Positions 16,128-24,198 of a DNA stretch of 37,123 bases are shown here, in pieces. Within the stretch, counting starts at the first letter, position 1. Every line of letters begins with the position of its first letter. The notes below the pieces were generated by a model, which made no database searches, had not been told where the DNA came from, and worked only from the letters and a program-made list of their open reading frames with translations. The translations under genes were made by a program, and so were the position numbers. The stretch comes from Planctomycetota bacterium (GTDB lineage: Bacteria > Planctomycetota > Planctomycetia > Pirellulales > Thermoguttaceae): NCBI GenBank assembly GCA_030611515.1, contig JAUWPQ010000007.1, positions 1 to 37,123 of the forward strand. Direction: 5' to 3'.

Positions 16128-17099
16128 GTGAATCCCGTCCTAATCGCCGCCTTGGCGTTCATCGGAGTCGCCGCGATCGTAGGCGGCGCGGCGCTGTTGT
16201 GGCGCGAAAAGCCGGTCCAGAAGATCGAGGACCGCCTCGACCTGTTGACCGGCGCCAACACCCCCGCCGCCGCCAAGGAGGGATTGACGAATGGGGCCAG
16301 CGTCCTCGCGCAACCGCTGGACGACAGGCCGGGCATAGTTGAAACGTTCATGGAACAGTTTGGCAACGTCAACCTCTTGTTCGAGCAGGCCGACACGAAC
16401 CTGACGATAGTAAAACTGTTGGTGATTTCGGCGGTGACCGCGCTGCTGGGAATCAGCCTCGGCGTGGTGGTCCACGTCCACGCCGCCCTGCTGCCGTTGG
16501 TCGGGGTGCTGATGGGGCTGCTGCCGCCGACCTGGCTGCTCTGGCGCCGTAAGCGGCGGCTGAAGGCCTTCGCCTCGCAATTACCCGACGCCTTGGAAAT
16601 GATCTCCCGCACGCTCCGCGCCGGACAGAGCCTGGGATTCGGCTTCAACATGGTCGCCACGGAAATGCCGTTGCCGATAAGCAAGGAGTTCGGCCGCGTG
16701 TTCGAGGAACAAAACCTCGGCATCCCGATTGACGAAACCCTCCGCGACATGACCGAACGGATTCCCAACCTCGACCTGAAGTTCTTCGTCACGGCGTTGA
16801 TCCTCCAGCGGCAAACCGGCGGCGATCTGGCCGAAATCCTCGACAAAATCGGATCCCTGATCCGAGACCGCTTCCGTATTTGGGGACAGATCCAGGCGTT
16901 GACGGGCGAAGGACGCCTCTCGGGCGTAGTCCTGCTGGCGCTCCCCTTCGTGCTGTTGATCGCCGTGTATCAACTGAACCCCGACTACATAATGGTGCTG
17001 TTCACCGATCCGTTGGGTACGAAAATGTTGGCCGTGGGAGCCCTCATGCAGGTCGTCGGAGCGCTGGTTATACGCAAGATCATCAACATAAAAGTATAA
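16128..17099 (+). CDS. tadB: Tad pilus inner-membrane platform protein TadB
   Basis: TadB and TadC form the membrane platform that couples TadA to the growing pilus. The 323-residue protein starts at GTG 16128, with GGAGG at 16114-16118, and has an N-terminal membrane helix, a helical pair around residues 90-140, a T2SSF/GspF domain (LPDALEMISRTLRAGQSLGF, near 157-176, then FVTALILQRQTGGDLAEIL), and two C-terminal membrane helices. It lies four bases after tadA. Unlike typical operons a 200-base repeat cluster separates it from tadC. Confidence 0.93.
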   Translation: MNPVLIAALAFIGVAAIVGGAALLWREKPVQKIEDRLDLLTGANTPAAAKEGLTNGASVLAQPLDDRPGIVETFMEQFGNVNLLFEQADTNLTIVKLLVISAVTALLGISLGVVVHVHAALLPLVGVLMGLLPPTWLLWRRKRRLKAFASQLPDALEMISRTLRAGQSLGFGFNMVATEMPLPISKEFGRVFEEQNLGIPIDETLRDMTERIPNLDLKFFVTALILQRQTGGDLAEILDKIGSLIRDRFRIWGQIQALTGEGRLSGVVLLALPFVLLIAVYQLNPDYIMVLFTDPLGTKMLAVGALMQVVGALVIRKIINIKV

Positions 17100-17110
17100 A
17101 CAAACACCTT

Positions 17111-17246
17111 GTTCCCACGCTCCGCGTGGGAACACACTGCCCGGACGCTCCGCGTCCGATGCGGTGGAGAAAGATTCATACTCGATAACTGCGCGGGGGA
17201 CGCGGAGCGTCCCTCCAGTGCGTTCCCATGCGGAGCATGGGAACGA
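17111..17246. repeat. GTTCCCAC/GTGGGAAC palindrome cluster
   Basis: GTTCCCACGCTCC..GTGGGAAC at the left and GTTCCCATGCGGAGCATGGGAAC at the right flank GACGCTCCGCGTCC and GGACGCGGAGCGTCC units. The order of units (outer GTTCCCAC, inner GACGC) resembles 10619-10731 and 32653-32787. Confidence 0.9.
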
Positions 17247-17299
17247 GCGAAACATAAAGGTATAAAAACGCGGCTGCGGCCACGCCGGAACAAAAAACC

Positions 17300-18277
17300 A
17301 TGATCTTCGCAGAGAGTCTGATCAATTTAGAGAGTTTGGTGCCGTTGGCGTTGTTCATCGCCTTCGCCGCGCTGGCGTGGTGGGGGCTGGACTTCATGGC
17401 CGCGGGAAAAACTCGTGCCGTCGAACGCCTGGATGAATTGAAAAATCCCGGCAAACGCCGCAAGGCGGCCGCGGAAAGCGTGCTGAAGCAGACCGACACC
17501 TTCACGAAAATGTTGGAGCGGGCCTCGCCCTCCCTGGCAAAGCCCTTGCAGCCGAAAAACGAGGCGGAACTCGGAAAACTAAGGACCAAACTTGCCGTCG
17601 CCGGGTTCCGAAGCGAATCGGCCGGAAGCATCTTCCTGGGATTGAAACTCGCCGGACTCGTGACCGGCCTGCTGCTCGGAGGCGGGACCATAACCTCCTT
17701 GCGAGGAATCAACCAAAGCTCGTTGATCTGGTCCGTCGGCCTGGCGGGATTGTTTTTCTACCTACCCGATCTGATCGTCAAATACCTCGGCAGCCGCCGA
17801 AAGCAGGCGATCTTCCTGGCACTGCCCGACGCGCTGGACCTGATGGTGGTTTGCGTTGAGGCCGGTTTGGGGCTCGACCAGGCAATGCGAAAAGTGGCCC
17901 TCGAAATGAAGAAGTCCTATCGCGTCTTGGCCGATGAGTTCTCGATCAGCAATTTCCAGTTGCAGATGGGCCGTCAACGCGCGGAAGTGCTCCACGAGTT
18001 GGGGGTGAGGACCGGCGTCTCGGACCTCCGCTCCCTCTCGGCGGTGCTGATCCAGGCCGACCGGTTCGGCAGCAGCATTGCCCAGGCGCTCCGCACCCAA
18101 AGCGACTCGATGCGTGTCCGGCGGAGTCAACTCGCCGAAGAGAAGGCGGCAAAAACCGCCGTAAAGTTGATCTTCCCGTTGGTGTTGTTCATCTTTCCGG
18201 GCATATTCGTGGTGCTGGTCGGTCCGGCCGCGATCACCATGATCCGCCAGATGTTCCCGATGTTGGGCGGGGGGTGA
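17300..18277 (+). CDS. tadC: Tad pilus inner-membrane platform protein TadC
   Basis: The 325-residue partner of TadB has an N-terminal membrane helix (about 10-30), a soluble region, and a GspF domain beginning at FLALPDALDLMVVCVEAGLG, with QADRFGSSIAQALRTQSDSM later. C-terminal membrane helices (LIFPLVLFIFPGIFVVLVGP) close the chain. It is the last pilus gene here; no TadD, TadF or TadG homologue is seen nearby, so part of the usual system is missing or encoded elsewhere. Confidence 0.93.
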   Translation: MIFAESLINLESLVPLALFIAFAALAWWGLDFMAAGKTRAVERLDELKNPGKRRKAAAESVLKQTDTFTKMLERASPSLAKPLQPKNEAELGKLRTKLAVAGFRSESAGSIFLGLKLAGLVTGLLLGGGTITSLRGINQSSLIWSVGLAGLFFYLPDLIVKYLGSRRKQAIFLALPDALDLMVVCVEAGLGLDQAMRKVALEMKKSYRVLADEFSISNFQLQMGRQRAEVLHELGVRTGVSDLRSLSAVLIQADRFGSSIAQALRTQSDSMRVRRSQLAEEKAAKTAVKLIFPLVLFIFPGIFVVLVGPAAITMIRQMFPMLGGG

Positions 18278-18329
18278 GTCCCCGATGAATGTGCCGGAAG
18301 TTGGGGCTACCACCGCTGCGCCAGCCGTG

Positions 18330-18379
18330 CTAGAATGCTGTTGTCAGTTGTCAGATAGTAGTTTCTCAAGAACTGACAA
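18330..18379 (+). promoter_or_regulatory. Possible hicBA promoter and operator
   Basis: TAGAAT (18330-18335) resembles a -10 box. The inverted repeat TTGTCAGTT (18341-18349) / AACTGACAA (18371-18379) lies just after it, where a HicB repressor could bind. No clear -35 box is seen, and similar CAGTTGTCAG units occur as plain repeats at 36837-36890, so the assignment is tentative. AAGGAG shortly before 18401 is the ribosome site. Confidence 0.3.
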
Positions 18380-18400
18380 TTGAAATAAGGAGAATCGGTC

Positions 18401-18613
18401 GTGCGATTTCGGGTACTGATCGAACAGGATGAGGACGGCTGTTTTGTGGCTACTTGCCCGGCGCTTCCGGGTTGCATTTCACAGGGTAAGACCCAAAGCG
18501 AGGCGCGTGCCAACATCGTCGACGCCATTTCGGGGTATCTCGAAAGCCTCCGCAAACACAACGAGCCGATCCCGCCGCCGATCACGGAAGAAGTTGTTGA
18601 GGTGGAGACTTGA
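18401..18613 (+). CDS. hicB: HicB-family antitoxin
   Basis: The 70-residue protein has the HicB partial RNase H-like fold: RFRVLIEQDEDGCFVATCPA, LPGCISQGKTQSEARANIVD and a helical end. HicB binds HicA and in many cases represses the operon. The start is GTG 18401 with AAGGAG upstream. This is a short HicB without an evident C-terminal DNA-binding domain, so if it autoregulates, it may need another factor. The order hicB then hicA is the reverse of the classic one but common. It overlaps hicA by four bases (TTGA). Confidence 0.9.
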   Translation: MRFRVLIEQDEDGCFVATCPALPGCISQGKTQSEARANIVDAISGYLESLRKHNEPIPPPITEEVVEVET

Positions 18614-18834
18614 GCCATCTTCCGTTGGTCTCCGGTCGGCAGGCAGTCTCGGCCCTTCGGAGGGCGGGATACGAGGTCGACCATCAAACGGGCAGTCATG
18701 TGATCGTTCGCCACGTCGCCCCGCCACACCGACGACTGACCGTTCCCAATCACAAGCAACTCGCCAAAGGCACGTTGCGTGGAATCATCCGGGAAGCGGG
18801 ACTCACGGTGGACGAGTTCCGCCGTCTGCTCTGA
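18610..18834 (+). CDS. hicA: HicA-family mRNA interferase toxin
   Basis: The 74-residue protein shows the double-stranded-RNA-binding-like HicA fold with the catalytic His in TGSHVIVRH (H30), and the following PNHKQLAKGTLRGIIREAGL. HicA toxins cut mRNA and tmRNA when not bound by HicB. The start is TTG 18610, overlapping the hicB stop at 18611-18613, so coupled translation is likely. It sits at the end of the tad locus; the second toxin-antitoxin pair within 6.5 kb. Confidence 0.9.
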   Translation: MSHLPLVSGRQAVSALRRAGYEVDHQTGSHVIVRHVAPPHRRLTVPNHKQLAKGTLRGIIREAGLTVDEFRRLL

Positions 18835-19007
18835 CGCAAGCCCTCTCCATGCGAGACGATCCGATTGTCAACGAAGTGCGGAAGAACACGGGCCGCCGTG
18901 CCGGCGACCGCTAAACGCATGGATTTTCCGGCCATCGTCTTGCCATTCAGTGCGGTTATGTAGTAATATATCCGGCTTGGCGCGCCGACCCCTAGCCACA
19001 ATCCATA

Positions 19008-20453
19008 ATGTCCCGCGATCCGTTGCAAGACGTCCGAGACCAATACGACGTCGTCGTGATCGGCGGCGGACTGGGCGGCATGACCGCCGCCAACATCCTT
19101 GCCCGCGCCGGCCACCGCGTACTCCTGGCCGAGCAACACTTCAAGCTGGGCGGTCTGGCCACCTGGTTCCGACGCGGCGAGCGGATATTCGACGTCTCGC
19201 TGCACGGTTTTCCGGTGGGCATGATAAAGAGTTGCCGCCGCTACTGGAGCGCCGAAATCGCCGACTCGATCGTCCAGTTGAAGGACATCCGTTTCGACAA
19301 CCCGATGTTTTCGCTCTCGACCACCTTCGACCGCGTGGACTTTACCCGACTGTTGGTCGAGCGGTTCCAAGTCCCGCCGGAAAAGGTCGAAGAGTTTTTC
19401 GACGCGGCGCGGAACATGAATTTCTACGACGATCAGACCCTCACCGTCGGCCAGCTTTTCGAGCGGTTCTTTCCCGGCCGCGAGGACGTGGTCCGGTTGC
19501 TGATGGAACCGATCACTTACGCCAACGGCTCGACCTTGGAAGACCCGGCGCTGAGCTACGGAATCGTGTTCTCGAACTTCATGTCGAAGGGGGTCTACAC
19601 CTTCCGCGACGGCACCGAACATCTGATCCGGCTGATGGGGCGGGAACTGAAAAAAAACGGCGTGGACGTGTGCCTCCGATGCCCGGTCGATAATATCCAC
19701 GTCGATAAACAGAAACAGGTCGAGGGCGTTACCATCGCCAGCCGGCGAATCAACACCAGGGCAATCGTCTCCAACGCCAATCTGCTGGGTACGATCTTCA
19801 ACCTCGTCGGTCCCGAACACTGGGACGAGGATTTTCTGGAGCAGGCCCGCGCGGTCCGCCTGAACAACTCCAGCACTCAGGTCTACATGGCCCTGAAGCC
19901 CGACATGCCCATCGAGCGCGGCCAATACGGCGACCTGCTGTTCAGTTCGACCGCTCCGACGTTTCGGACAGAATCGCTGTTGAGCCGCGACATCACCAGC
20001 CGCACTTATTCGTTCTACTACCCCGATACGCGGCCGAGCCTGGGATGCTGCGTGATCGTGGCCAGCAGCAACGCCAATTACGACGACTGGGCCGGGCTGT
20101 CGAAGGAAGACTATTCGGCCGGCAAGCGAGACCTGATCGACGGCGCGCTGACGGCCATCGAGAAGTACCTGCCCGACGTCCGCGATCGGCTGGACTACGT
20201 CGAGGCCGCCACGCCACTGACGTTCGAGCGATACACGAAACACCTCGCCGGGGCCAGCTTCGGTACGAAATTCGAGGGTCTGGCCGTAAGCCGGGCCTTG
20301 CCCGAACACGTCGCCGGACTATATCATACCGGAAGCGTGGGCATCATCATGTCCGGCTGGCTGGGCGCGGTCAACTACGGCGTGATCGTGGCCAACAACG
20401 TGGACGCCTTCTTAATGAGGGGAGAGGGGAGAGGGGAGAGGGGAGAGGAGTGA
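19008..20453 (+). CDS. FAD-dependent oxidoreductase, phytoene desaturase-like
   Basis: The 481-residue protein has an N-terminal Rossmann FAD motif [20 protein letters not shown] (GxGxxG at 19-24), the [13 protein letters not shown] continuation of CrtI-type enzymes, and the C-terminal FAD-binding segment [20 protein letters not shown]. This is the carotenoid desaturase/isomerase superfamily, which oxidises or isomerises long hydrophobic chains. The substrate here is unknown. The last twelve residues ([12 protein letters not shown]) come from a GGGGAGA tract and look like an accidental extension. fabZ- and fabI-like genes follow, so a role in an unusual fatty acid or polyene product is plausible but inferred. 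Confidence 0.8.
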   Translation: MSRDPLQDVRDQYDVVVIGGGLGGMTAANILARAGHRVLLAEQHFKLGGLATWFRRGERIFDVSLHGFPVGMIKSCRRYWSAEIADSIVQLKDIRFDNPMFSLSTTFDRVDFTRLLVERFQVPPEKVEEFFDAARNMNFYDDQTLTVGQLFERFFPGREDVVRLLMEPITYANGSTLEDPALSYGIVFSNFMSKGVYTFRDGTEHLIRLMGRELKKNGVDVCLRCPVDNIHVDKQKQVEGVTIASRRINTRAIVSNANLLGTIFNLVGPEHWDEDFLEQARAVRLNNSSTQVYMALKPDMPIERGQYGDLLFSSTAPTFRTESLLSRDITSRTYSFYYPDTRPSLGCCVIVASSNANYDDWAGLSKEDYSAGKRDLIDGALTAIEKYLPDVRDRLDYVEAATPLTFERYTKHLAGASFGTKFEGLAVSRALPEHVAGLYHTGSVGIIMSGWLGAVNYGVIVANNVDAFLMRGEGRGERGEE

Positions 20454-20511
20454 GGGATGGGAAATTCGTTGCACTTTGAGGAAAACTCTGTTCACCGCTT
20501 GCGGTTTCGCA
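20417..20511 (+). repeat. Purine tract plus CCGCTTGCGGTTTCGC repeat
   Basis: An (AGGGG)-type tract at 20417-20453 is followed after 39 bases by CACCGCTTGCGGTTTCGCA (20493-20511). The same two parts, in the same relative order, occur inside mnmE (minus strand). Here the tract encodes the C-terminus of the oxidoreductase, and the palindrome-like part lies just before fabZ, whose start follows at 20516. Confidence 0.75.
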
Positions 20512-20515
20512 TCGC

Positions 20516-20947
20516 ATGACCAAACAAGAAATACTCGACGCCATTCCACACCGCGACCCCTTCCTGATGGTCGACGAGGTGATCGAACGCTCCGACCGGC
20601 GGATCGTCGGCGTCAAGACGTTCGACGGCCGGGAGTGGTTCTTCGCGGGACATTATCCCGGCTACCCGCTGGTGCCGGGCGTGCTGCTTTGCGAGGCGGC
20701 GATGCAGTGCGGGGCGATCTTGCTGGCGAGGCATTTTAGTATTTCGGCCGACGAAAACAAGGTGCCGGTGGCTACCAGAATCAACAACGTCCGCTTCAAA
20801 CGAATGGTCCGGCCAGGCGAAAAAATCGTCATGGAAGTGGAACTGACCGAGCGGCTGGCAGACGCCTTTTTTCTCAATGCCAAAGTGTCGGTGGACGGCC
20901 AGGCGGCGGTGCGGTTCGAGTTCGCCTGCACGGCGGCGGGGAAATAG
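20516..20947 (+). CDS. fabZ: FabZ-type 3-hydroxyacyl-ACP dehydratase
   Basis: The 143-residue hot-dog protein has the FabZ active site: His46 in FAGHYPGYPLVPG and Glu60 in VLLCEAAMQCG, with the opening IPHRDPFLMVDEV. FabZ removes water from 3-hydroxyacyl-ACP. It is followed by an enoyl reductase, so dehydration and reduction steps of fatty acid elongation are encoded together. The Phe-to-Tyr change in GHYPG and the Cys in LLCEAAM are mild variations. No ketosynthase or acyl carrier protein is seen here, so the pair may serve a dedicated lipid route or the general one. Confidence 0.88.
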   Translation: MTKQEILDAIPHRDPFLMVDEVIERSDRRIVGVKTFDGREWFFAGHYPGYPLVPGVLLCEAAMQCGAILLARHFSISADENKVPVATRINNVRFKRMVRPGEKIVMEVELTERLADAFFLNAKVSVDGQAAVRFEFACTAAGK

Positions 20948-21354
20948 TGGGTAGTGAGTAGTGGCCAGTGGGTAGTGAGTAGTGGATAGCGGGTAGCCGC
21001 GATAGCTTTGCTATCGGGGCGGCGGAGCCGCAAGAGGTTTCACGAGGCGGGTAGCCGCGATAGCTTTGCTATCGGGGCGGCGGAGCCGCAAGAGGTTTCA
21101 CGAAGCGGGTAGCCGCGATAGCTTTGCTATCGGGGCGGCGGAGCCGCAAGAGGTTTCACGAAGCGGGTAGCCGCGATAGCTTTGCTATCGGGGCGGCGGA
21201 GCCGCAAGAGGTTTCACGAAGCACGAAATCCCTCTTGTGCCTGCGGCACCCCGATAGCAAAGCTATCGCGGCCACCCGAGTGATACTGTTATCCAACCAC
21301 TACCCACTACCCACTACCCACTATCCACTATCCACTACCCACTACCCACTACCC
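20945..21354. repeat. Composite repeat block between fabZ and fabI
   Basis: Four tandem copies of a 58-base unit (starts 20989, 21047, 21105, 21163; end 21220) contain GATAGCTTTGCTATCGGGG and GCGGAGCCGCAAGAGG. After these, CCCCGATAGCAAAGCTATCG at 21249-21270 is an inverted partial copy. Outside are GTGGGTAGTG-type units on the left (20948-20988) and their inverse CCACTACCCACTAC on the right (about 21297-21354), so the whole block is a large imperfect palindrome. It fills the gap up to the fabI start codon and leaves no Shine-Dalgarno. Confidence 0.92.
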
Positions 21355-22155
21355 ATGGACTTCCTCCAACTTACCGACAAAACGATCCTGATCTTCGGGC
21401 TGGCCAACCGTAAGAGCGTCGCGTGGCACATCGGCCGAGTGCTGTCCGAAGCGGGCGCGCACTGCGTCTACGTCGTCCAGAACGAACAGCTCCGCGGCGT
21501 CGCGGCCGAACTGCTCGGCAATGCGGAGATTTTCGTCTGCGACGTGGAACACGAGGAGCAGATCGCCCGGCTCCGCGACGAGCTTGCCCTGCGCGGCGGG
21601 CGGTTCCACGGAATGGTCCACTCGATCGCCTTCGCCGATTATTCCGATGGAGTGAAACCGTTCCACGAGACCCCGAAGAAGGCTTTTTTGCAGGCTATGG
21701 ACGTTTCCTGCTACTCGCTGACGGCCTTGTCCAACGCGCTGAAGGATCTGTTCGATCCGGACGCCTCGGTGGTGACGATCTCGATCTCCACTACGCGGAT
21801 GGCCAGCGAGAGCTACGGATACATGGCCCCGATCAAGGCCGCGTTGGACTCGTCGTTGGCGTTTCTGGCCAAATCGTTCAGCCGCTTCTCGCGTATCCGC
21901 TTCAACGCGGTGGCGCCGGCTCTGTTGAAGACCTCCGCTTCGGCAGGCATCCCCGGCTACGTGGACTCGTACCTCTACGCCGAACAGGTGATCCCGCGCC
22001 GCCAGGCGGTGCGGACCGAGGAGGTCGCAAGCGCGGCGGCGTTCCTGCTCAGCCCCCGTTCGGCCGGCATCAATGCCCAGCGGATCGTCGTCGACGCCGG
22101 TATGTCGATAAACTATTTCGACCGCGAACTGATCGAACGGGCCATGCGGCCATGA
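21355..22155 (+). CDS. fabI: FabI-like enoyl-ACP reductase
   Basis: From ATG 21355 ([20 protein letters not shown]) the protein has 266 residues, the usual length for FabI. The NAD-binding start [20 protein letters not shown] matches GxANxxSIAWGIA of FabI. The Tyr-(x6)-Lys pair is Y154 and K161 in [15 protein letters not shown]. The second Tyr that FabI proteins usually have about ten residues earlier (E. coli Tyr146) is not seen; the region is [13 protein letters not shown]. So it is FabI-like but variant, which may change triclosan response. An upstream extension of the frame is repeat sequence and is not the real start. There is no ribosome site, as repeats run to the ATG. Confidence 0.85.
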   Translation: MDFLQLTDKTILIFGLANRKSVAWHIGRVLSEAGAHCVYVVQNEQLRGVAAELLGNAEIFVCDVEHEEQIARLRDELALRGGRFHGMVHSIAFADYSDGVKPFHETPKKAFLQAMDVSCYSLTALSNALKDLFDPDASVVTISISTTRMASESYGYMAPIKAALDSSLAFLAKSFSRFSRIRFNAVAPALLKTSASAGIPGYVDSYLYAEQVIPRRQAVRTEEVASAAAFLLSPRSAGINAQRIVVDAGMSINYFDRELIERAMRP

Positions 22156-22190
22156 GCTTCCCCTGGTTTCCACGCCCTGCATTTCCCCTC

Positions 22191-22413
22191 GTTCCCACGC
22201 CCTGCATTTCCCCTCGTTCCCATGCTCTGCGTGGGAACGGTCGGGCGGCGACGCTCCACGTCGATGTTGGCCCACACACACGCCGACGCGGAGCGTCGGG
22301 AATATGGGTTCCCACGCGGAGCGTGGGAACCAGGAAGATTCGCGGAGCGTCGGGAATATGGGTTCCCACGCGGAGCGTGGGAACCAGAAAGATTCGCGGA
22401 GCGTGGGAACCAG
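22191..22413. repeat. GTTCCCAC/GTGGGAAC palindrome cluster with direct repeats
   Basis: Contains at least four 23-base palindromes. A unit of about 60 bases, GCGGAGCGTCGGGAATATGG plus the following palindrome GTTCCCACG..GTGGGAACCAG and AAGATTC, is present twice in tandem (about 22285-22343 and 22343-22400). The following 22414-22613 shows no gene; it leads to AAGGAG of the Spy-like gene. Confidence 0.9.
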
Positions 22414-22613
22414 GAAATATCGCCGAAACTATCGGCTTCCGACGGTGTTTATATCATAGTAAAGCGGTTACGGTGCCTTGTTGCGCAATAATTTACGTGC
22501 GAGCCACCCAAACAGGGTTGCCGTAGCCGTTGGAAGCATGGGCCGCTGTTGGACTGTCCGTCGAGGACAGGCAGCCGTCCCAACTTGAAGGTTTGGAACA
22601 AAGGAGACGCGAG

Positions 22614-23489
22614 ATGAAAATCCTAAGTGCGGTATTGGCGTTGGCCGTGTCGTTGGCGATCGTCGGCAACCTTTCGGCCGAGGAGAAAAAGGAGGGCCAG
22701 CGTTCCGATCGCCCAATGATGGGCATGATGCGCATGTTCGAGGGAGTGGACTTCAGCGAGGAACAGAAGGCGAATTTCAAGGAACTGTGGAAGGGGTACA
22801 TGCCAAAGCTGAAGGCAGTTGGCGAGAAAATGGGGGACATCCTGACCGAGGAGCAGAAAACGGCCCGCGCCGAGGCCCGAAAGGCCGCCATTGAAGCCGG
22901 CAAGAAGGGCAAGGAGATCCGAGACGCCGTTCAGGATGCGGTCAAACTAACCGACGAGCAAAAGGCCAAGTTCGCGGAACTACGAAAGGAAAGGCAAGCG
23001 TTGCGGAAAGAATTGCGCGAGAAAAGCATGGAGATTATGACGCCCGAGCAGAAGGAAATTCTGAAAAAGAAGGGCCAGCGCCCCGACCGCCCGATGATGG
23101 GCGGGATGCGCATGTTCGAGGGAGTGGACCTCAGCGAAGAACAGAAGACGAATCTCAAGGAACTGAGGAAGGGGTACATGCCGAAGCTGAAGGCAGTTGG
23201 CGAAAAATTGGGGGACATCATGACCGAGGCGCAGAAAACGGTCCGCGCCGAGGCTCGAAAGATCGCCATTGAAGCCGGCAAGAAGGGCAAGGAGATCCGA
23301 GACGCCGTTCAGGATGCGGTCAAACTCACCGACGAGCAAAAGGCCATGTTCGCGGAGCTACGAAAGGAAATGCAATCGCTACGGAAAGAATTGCGCGAGA
23401 AAAGCATGGAGATTCTGACGCCCGAGCAGAAGGAAGTTCTGAAAGCGAAGTATATGCGCTGGCAGAAACACAAGGCGGAAGGAAAGTAA
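22614..23489 (+). CDS. Spy/CpxP-like periplasmic protein, internally duplicated
   Basis: From ATG 22614 (AAGGAG at 22601-22606) the protein has 291 residues: a signal peptide (MKILSAVLALAVSLAIVGNL, cut near LSA-EE), then two similar halves of 126 residues. Each half has FEGVDxSEEQKxNxKELxKG, LTDEQKAKFAELRKE and a closing ILTPEQKE. The LTxEQ motif recurs, as in the Spy/CpxP (LTXXQ) family of periplasmic chaperones and stress sensors, which are predicted helical and highly charged. The two halves are nearly the same at DNA level over long stretches (period 378 bases), so the duplication is recent. Function in envelope stress is inferred from the motif only. Confidence 0.8.
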   Translation: MKILSAVLALAVSLAIVGNLSAEEKKEGQRSDRPMMGMMRMFEGVDFSEEQKANFKELWKGYMPKLKAVGEKMGDILTEEQKTARAEARKAAIEAGKKGKEIRDAVQDAVKLTDEQKAKFAELRKERQALRKELREKSMEIMTPEQKEILKKKGQRPDRPMMGGMRMFEGVDLSEEQKTNLKELRKGYMPKLKAVGEKLGDIMTEAQKTVRAEARKIAIEAGKKGKEIRDAVQDAVKLTDEQKAMFAELRKEMQSLRKELREKSMEILTPEQKEVLKAKYMRWQKHKAEGK

Positions 23490-23512
23490 AACCCGGCGAA
23501 TCTGATTTACCA

Positions 23513-23549
23513 CACGTTGGGACGGGAGTTGTACTCCCGTCCCAACGTG
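23513..23549. repeat. Perfect hairpin between convergent genes
   Basis: CACGTTGGGACGGGAG / CTCCCGTCCCAACGTG pairs over 16 bases with a five-base loop. It follows the Spy-like gene but has no T-run. Further on, 23575-23745 carries several GGGACAGTCCCATTTT-like repeats (for example 23663-23680 and 23731-23745). No gene is seen between 23490 and 23764. Confidence 0.85.
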
Positions 23550-23764
23550 AATTCAGGGATGGCGGGACGGCCGGGGACTGGTCCATTTTTCGGCGAAAAA
23601 ACGCGTTTTGCCGACGAACTGTTGGCCGAAAACATGGACCTGTCCCCTTCCCGCGGCGCCAGGGGGACAGTCCCATTTTCGCGGCGGTCAAGTCAATTTG
23701 CCTGGCAACGTCGCTCACGCCGCGTAAATTGGGACAGTCCCCCGTGAACGGTTGCCGCCGGCGA

Positions 23765-24169
23765 TTACAGTTCGCGGATGACCAGATACGAGACCAGCCG
23801 TCCGCGGTCGCATCCGGGGCAATACTCGGCCGTCTCTTTCCAAGCCGCGGGCGAGGCGAGATTCGACGCCCAAAAGGGCCACGTGCGGCACTGACGGGGC
23901 CGAGCGTCGTAACACCGGCACTTGCGGGTCTTGGCGTCGAACAGAACGCAATCGCCGTTGGCCCGCTCGATGAGGCTCTTGCGGCTCCTCACCGTTCGGA
24001 CGCATTGCCGCTCGAACTCCTCGACCCGCAGACCGAGAGCGTCGGCCAGGGCCTTGACTTCGGCCCGGTTGACCCAAACGTAGCCCGGCTCTCCGGTGCA
24101 GCAGCCGCCGCAACCGATGCAGGAAAACCTCAATCCGTCGCTATACCAATGTTGAATCATTACATTCAC
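23765..24169 (-). CDS. YkgJ-family cysteine-cluster protein
   Basis: The 134-residue protein has the CxxCxxCC cluster C-IGC-GGCC (residues 17-24), a middle CRCYDARPRQCRTWPF and a later CPGC, the pattern of the YkgJ/UPF0153 family thought to bind zinc or iron-sulfur. The biochemical role of the family is not established. The start is either 24169 (MNVMIQHW) or Met4 at 24160. It lies eight bases downstream of the terminator of the NtrC-type gene, so either read-through or its own promoter is needed. Confidence 0.85.
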   Translation of the reverse strand: MNVMIQHWYSDGLRFSCIGCGGCCTGEPGYVWVNRAEVKALADALGLRVEEFERQCVRTVRSRKSLIERANGDCVLFDAKTRKCRCYDARPRQCRTWPFWASNLASPAAWKETAEYCPGCDRGRLVSYLVIREL

Positions 24170-24171
24170 GA

Positions 24172-24198
24172 ATAAAAACGCCGGGTTGCAACCCGGCC
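24172..24198 (-). terminator. Rho-independent terminator of the NtrC-type gene
   Basis: On the minus strand GCCGGGTT (from 24197) pairs with AACCCGGC (to 24180) around a two-base loop, followed by GTTTTTATT (24179-24171). The stem starts just after the regulator stop codon at 24200-24198. Confidence 0.7.

Noticed and set aside
20989-21220. CRISPR array
   Set aside because: The 58-base units are directly adjacent with no unique spacers, and no cas genes are present.
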